Assembly: GCA_035546775.1 (NCBI GenBank)
Contig: DASZWD010000057.1
Coordinates: forward strand, 1 to 64,000
DNA length: 64,000 bases
Direction of reading: 5' to 3'
Source: Acidimicrobiales bacterium
GTDB taxonomy: Bacteria > Actinomycetota > Acidimicrobiia > Acidimicrobiales > JACCXE01
Position 1 is the stretch's first letter. Every line of letters begins with the position of its first letter. The position numbers and the translations under genes are program-made. Of the stretch, positions 60,546 through 64,000 are shown piece after piece. The notes beneath the pieces are model-generated. The model was not told the origin of the DNA, ran no database searches, and saw nothing but the letters and a program-made list of their open reading frames with translations.

Positions 60546-61724
60546 GTGCCGACGCCCCCGCTGCGCCTGTCGATCACCCGGCGACCGCGCTCGCGCATGG
60601 TCGCCGGCGTGTGCTCGGGCATCGCCGCCGCCTTCGGCGTCGAAGCGGGCGTCGTGCGACTCGCTGCCGTGCTGCTGGCGCTCTGCGGCGGACTCGGCGC
60701 GGTCCTCTACGGCGTGCTGTGGTTGTCCCTCCGCCCGTCGAATCAGCCGGTCAGGCCGCCGCGGCGCGGCGCGGCTATCGACTCCGTCGCCATTCTCTGC
60801 GCGGTGGCGGGCGTCGGCCTGATGGCGCGGGCCAGCGGCTACTGGGTGGGCGACCGCATCGCGCTGCCGACCCTCGTCGTCGCAGGCGCGGCCGCGTTGT
60901 TCGGCGGGCGCGACGAGTCGGCGCGCGGGGCGCGCACGCGCGGTTGGCCGCTGCGCGTCGCGCTCGGTCTGACGCTGCTGGCAGCCGGCGCGGCGGTGAG
61001 CGCGGCGGTGGCCGCCGGCGGGTGGACGACGGTGAGCCAGAGCGCGCTCGGTGCCCTGGCCATCGTGGCCGGCGTGGCCTTCCTCGGCTGGCCGTGGATC
61101 GGGCGCTTGACGGCCGACCTCAAGTTCGAACAACGCGAGCGCATTCGCAGCCAGGAGCGCGCCGACGTCGCCGCGCACCTCCATGACGGCGTCCTCCAGA
61201 CCTTGGCGCTCATCCAGCGCCGCGCCGACGATCCCAAGGAAGTGCGCGCTATGGCGCGGCGTCAGGAGCGGGAGCTGCGTGAGTGGCTGTTCGAAGACCC
61301 GAACAAGCGCCAGATCGACTCCGTTGGCACTCTGCTGCGCCGCGAACTGGCAGCGGTCGAAGACGACCATCAGGTGCGCGTCGAGGTCGTATCGTCGGGC
61401 GACGCACCGCTCGACGACGCCGGGCGCGCGCTGGTGGCCGCGGGGCGCGAAGCCGTGGTGAACGCGGCGCGCCACGCCAAGGTCGACAAGATCGACGTGT
61501 ACATGCAGGCCGACCCCGACGCCGTCGAGTTGTTCGTGCGTGATCGCGGGGTCGGTTTCGACCCGTCGACGGTCGACGGGGATCGCCACGGGGTCGCCGA
61601 GTCGATCAAGGGACGCGTGGAGCGCGCCGGAGGCACGGCCACGGTGCGTACCGCACCCGGCGAGGGCACCGAGATCGAACTGCGGGTGCCGCGTCCCAAG
61701 ACCAACGGCGCAGTGGCGCAATGA
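60546..61724 (+). CDS. PspC-domain sensor histidine kinase (HisKA_3, NarL-type)
   Basis: About 392 residues. N-terminal PspC domain (SRMVAGVCSGIAAAFGVEAGV) and membrane helices, then a HisKA_3 domain with the HDxxxQ acceptor (AHLHDGVLQTL, His about 213), and an ATPase domain with GREAVVNAARHA and RDRGVGFDPS. The GTG at 60546 is preferred over an ATG at 60489, which would place an operator inside the gene. ATGA overlap with the regulator gene downstream. Confidence 0.87.
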   Translation: MPTPPLRLSITRRPRSRMVAGVCSGIAAAFGVEAGVVRLAAVLLALCGGLGAVLYGVLWLSLRPSNQPVRPPRRGAAIDSVAILCAVAGVGLMARASGYWVGDRIALPTLVVAGAAALFGGRDESARGARTRGWPLRVALGLTLLAAGAAVSAAVAAGGWTTVSQSALGALAIVAGVAFLGWPWIGRLTADLKFEQRERIRSQERADVAAHLHDGVLQTLALIQRRADDPKEVRAMARRQERELREWLFEDPNKRQIDSVGTLLRRELAAVEDDHQVRVEVVSSGDAPLDDAGRALVAAGREAVVNAARHAKVDKIDVYMQADPDAVELFVRDRGVGFDPSTVDGDRHGVAESIKGRVERAGGTATVRTAPGEGTEIELRVPRPKTNGAVAQ

Positions 61725-62380
61725 CGGCACGCGTGTTCATCGTCGACGACCACCCGCTCGTGCGTTCCGGCGTGCGCACCGAGCTGGGCGACGCCGTGTC
61801 GGTGGTGGGCGAAGCGGGCGACGTCGACGAAGCGGTCAAGGGATTGCTGGCGCTCGACGACGACGCCCTCGACGTCGTGCTGCTCGACGTGCACATGCCC
61901 GGCGGCGGTGGCGTCGAGATCCTGCGTCGCGTCGCGCCGAAGAAGCCGGCGCTGCGCTTTCTCGCGCTGTCGGTGTCCGACGCGCCTGAGGACGTGATCG
62001 CCGTCATCCGCGCCGGTGCGCGGGGCTACATCACCAAGTCGGCCACGGGCGCCGAGATCGCCGAAGCGATCGAGCGCATCGCTGCGGGCGACGCCGCGTT
62101 CTCACCGCGCTTGGCCGGCTTCGTGCTCGACGCGTTTTCGTCAGGAGTGCCGGCTTCGGTGGCCGAAGCACCGGTCGACGCCGAGCTGGAACAGCTCACG
62201 CCGCGCGAACGCGAGGTGCTGCAACTCATCGCCCGTGGCTACGCGTACAAGGAAGTCGGGCGGCGGTTGAACGTTTCGGTGAAGACGGTCGAGACCCACG
62301 TCAGTTCGGTGCTGCGCAAGCTGCAGCTCAGCAGTCGCCACGAGCTGGCGCGCTGGGCGACGGACCGCCGGCTGATCTAA
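61721..62380 (+). CDS. NarL/LuxR-family response regulator
   Basis: A 219-residue regulator. Receiver with D56 (VLLDVHMPG) and Lys106, LuxR-type HTH at the end (LTPREREVLQLIARG, VGRRLNVSVKTVETHVSSVL). Partner of the PspC kinase through the ATGA overlap; its operator candidates are in the promoter region at 60461-60510. It probably controls the divergent PspC protein gene and itself. Confidence 0.93.
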   Translation: MTARVFIVDDHPLVRSGVRTELGDAVSVVGEAGDVDEAVKGLLALDDDALDVVLLDVHMPGGGGVEILRRVAPKKPALRFLALSVSDAPEDVIAVIRAGARGYITKSATGAEIAEAIERIAAGDAAFSPRLAGFVLDAFSSGVPASVAEAPVDAELEQLTPREREVLQLIARGYAYKEVGRRLNVSVKTVETHVSSVLRKLQLSSRHELARWATDRRLI

Positions 62381-62386
62381 GGGGAA

Positions 62387-63334
62387 CTACTGCGGGGTGA
62401 GCGACGTCAGCGTCTGGGTGACGTCGGAGGTCAGCTTCGACGAGAAGCCGTAGCCCGACGACGCCTTGGCGTTGATCACCTGGCGCTGGACAACGGGCAG
62501 GCGCAGCGTATTCGACACCCACATGGTGAGGTCGGCGCTGCCGCTGATGTCGCCCGAGATGCTCAGCGAGGCCGTGATCTCGGTGACACTCACGCTCTGA
62601 CCGGCAATCGTCATCGTCTTGGAATCGCCGACGCCGCCCGTGACGCTCACGTGTGTCGCCCCGTCGCTCGACGTCGCCGACCACGTCCACGACGAGCCCG
62701 ACGGTGACGAGTACGGGATGAACAGCGCGGGGCTCGAGGGCGTGAACACCTTGGTGGTGTCGCCCGCCTTGAGCTGGAAGCTGACCAGGCGCGCCTCGTT
62801 CTGCGAGAACCGCTGCGTGATCTTCACGTCGCCGGGCGTGTTCGGGCTGCTCTGGCGTAAGTCCGAACCGGTGGCGGTGAAGACCACCGATCCCGTCGAC
62901 GGGACGGCCTGCGCCCGGCCGTTCACGCTGGCGCTGCCGGCGAACGTCGCCGCGTAGCTGCCGGCGCCCGGCGCGACGCGCGCAACCGGTGGCGGCGCGG
63001 CAGACGACACGATGCCGGTCATGTCGTCCACCGCGGCCGCCGGACGCGTCGTCGAGGTCCTTGTCGAGGAGGACGCATGCGACGACGTCGATGGCGAGGC
63101 GTGGGGTGCCTGGGGAGAGGGGGTTACGCCGGTGACACTTCTATCGGCAGCAGTGGTGTCGGTTGTGAGGGGATTAGTCGTCGTTGTCGGCTTCGGCCTG
63201 TGGTGCGCCCCGCCGGCGACGTGCGTGACATCGGTGACCGGAGCGTTGACGGTGACGAGCCCGACGACCGCGAACGCCGCGTTGGACGCGACACAGGCGA
63301 GCAGGATGCTGCGGACGCGCCGGGGGATGCTCAC
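62387..63334 (-). CDS. Exported protein with Thr/Ser-rich stalk, function unknown
   Basis: A 315-residue protein: membrane/signal segment (SILLACVASNAAFAVVGLV), a Thr/Ser/Pro-rich stalk (residues about 45-125), then a beta-rich C-terminal domain (SYAATFAGSASVNGRAQ, ARLVSFQLKAGDTTKVF, ITASLSISGDISGSADL). It starts at GTG and overlaps the preceding gene by 4 bp. No family recognised. Converges on the NarL gene with 6 bp between stops. Confidence 0.6.
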   Translation of the reverse strand: MSIPRRVRSILLACVASNAAFAVVGLVTVNAPVTDVTHVAGGAHHRPKPTTTTNPLTTDTTAADRSVTGVTPSPQAPHASPSTSSHASSSTRTSTTRPAAAVDDMTGIVSSAAPPPVARVAPGAGSYAATFAGSASVNGRAQAVPSTGSVVFTATGSDLRQSSPNTPGDVKITQRFSQNEARLVSFQLKAGDTTKVFTPSSPALFIPYSSPSGSSWTWSATSSDGATHVSVTGGVGDSKTMTIAGQSVSVTEITASLSISGDISGSADLTMWVSNTLRLPVVQRQVINAKASSGYGFSSKLTSDVTQTLTSLTPQ

Positions 63335-63996
63335 TTGCCGACCTTCGGCGTGAAGAACGTGAACAGCTTGAAGAAGTTGCTCATCGGCGACGGCGTCGGC
63401 GTGGCGTTCGTCGGCGTGACCGTCGGCGGCTGCGGCAGGACCGTCGGTGTCGTCGTCGGCGTCTCGGGCGTCACGATCTGCGCGTCCGAGGCGACGGGCG
63501 CCTCGGTGGTCGGTGTCTCCTGCGGCGCGGGCGTCGCGACGACACGCGGTGTGATGACCGGCGGAGTCGTGACGGCGGGTGCGGTGACCGGCGGCGTGGT
63601 GACCGGTGTTGCGACGGCGGGAGTCGTGACGTCGGTCGTGAGCGGCGCGGCCGCGAGCGGCGTGCTGCGGGGCGTGGGCGTCGTGGTGCCGTGGTGCAGA
63701 TGACCAAGGGCGAGCACGCCGGCGCCGGCGGACGTAAGGCTCAGCGCGACCGCGATGCCGGTCGCGGGCACGGCGGCGAAACCGAGACGGAGCCGGGGAA
63801 CGCGAAAGTCATGCGCGGCACCGGCGTCGGGGTGCAGCGTGCGGGAGACGGCGCGCACCGTGACGATCACCCCGAAGGCGCTCAGCGCGCAGAGGGCGAC
63901 GACGGCGTGGGTGCGCTCCGAGGTCGGACCGTTGAGCGTGGCGGCCATCGCCTCGAGCGCCCATCGGGTGCTGACGAGCCAGCGCGCCTGGTGCAA
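63331..63996 (-). CDS. Membrane protein with Thr/Pro-rich tail (possibly truncated at window edge)
   Basis: At least 200 residues: two membrane helices (around HAVVALCALSAFGVIVTVRAV and AAVPATGIAVALSLTSAGAGVLAL), then a long Thr/Pro/Val tail with repeated VTTPP units and a final FFKLFTFFTPKVGK. A TTG at 63996 or an ATG at 63948 could start it, but the frame stays open to the window end, so the true start may lie outside. GTGA overlap with the next gene. Confidence 0.5.
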   Translation of the reverse strand: MHQARWLVSTRWALEAMAATLNGPTSERTHAVVALCALSAFGVIVTVRAVSRTLHPDAGAAHDFRVPRLRLGFAAVPATGIAVALSLTSAGAGVLALGHLHHGTTTPTPRSTPLAAAPLTTDVTTPAVATPVTTPPVTAPAVTTPPVITPRVVATPAPQETPTTEAPVASDAQIVTPETPTTTPTVLPQPPTVTPTNATPTPSPMSNFFKLFTFFTPKVGK

Positions 63997-64000
63997 CAGC

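Overview
The window is GC-rich and gene-dense, with short or negative intergenic gaps, many GTG/TTG starts, and many lipid-metabolism and flavin/nicotinamide oxidoreductase genes. I see no phage, transposon, plasmid or CRISPR sequence. The gene content (WS/DGAT, HAD-PlsC fusion, SoxR, DUF1918, PspC-type sensors, LimB-like LLM enzyme, choice-of-anchor P protein) suggests a chromosomal segment of an actinobacterium, possibly class Acidimicrobiia. The class is an inference. At least twelve genes have a TAnnnT hexamer 6-8 nt before the start codon, the arrangement expected of leaderless mRNAs.

Layout. 1-9.2 kb: fatty-acid and xenobiotic metabolism (thiolase, two adenylate-forming enzymes, thioesterase, EHN-type epoxide hydrolase), a DUF2786/YcaQ pair and a 49-residue membrane protein. 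9.2-13.6 kb: storage-lipid block (PlsC, TetR, HAD-PlsC fusion, WS/DGAT) around two operator-like palindromes. 13.5-20.3 kb: anti-sigma-type ATPase, QueA-like/SDR pair divergent from SoxR, a decayed DUF6886 gene, peroxiredoxin, EamA exporter and an HSL-type hydrolase. 20.4-27.2 kb: amidohydrolase, then a TetR gene divergent from a four-gene FAD-monooxygenase/epoxide-hydrolase/LimB-like/alcohol-dehydrogenase operon. 27.2-34.9 kb: secreted M15 peptidase, GlcD-like oxidase, ThiC, YceH, a lipoprotein, a membrane class III cyclase and small proteins. 34.9-41.9 kb: a branched-chain-amino-acid-type ABC transporter reduced to three genes by subunit fusion, preceded by a choice-of-anchor protein gene with a CRP/GlxR-like site. 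42-45.1 kb: MsrB, a Lys/Ala/Pro-tailed protein, prephenate dehydratase and tRNA-Ser(UGA). 45.1-47.4 kb: DUF916-like protein with two WxL-like surface proteins behind a candidate structured leader. 47.4-51.5 kb: Drr-type ABC exporter, universal stress protein, flippase-like protein, DUF1918 and CBS proteins. 51.6-64 kb: tRNA-Ser(GCU), a 1751-residue secreted Ig/beta-propeller protein behind a two-hairpin leader, an OmpR-type two-component pair, a PspC/PspC-kinase/NarL envelope-stress module and two Thr/Pro-rich exported proteins.

Functional themes are fatty acyl-CoA turnover and neutral-lipid storage, oxidation of an alkene or terpene through an epoxide, uptake of an amino-acid-like or other small organic solute, and a large outlay on secreted surface proteins with envelope-stress control. 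The best candidates for undescribed biology are the two leader RNAs (47232-47268 and 51835-51933), the reduced transporter operon, and the Lys/Ala/Pro tails shared by unrelated proteins.
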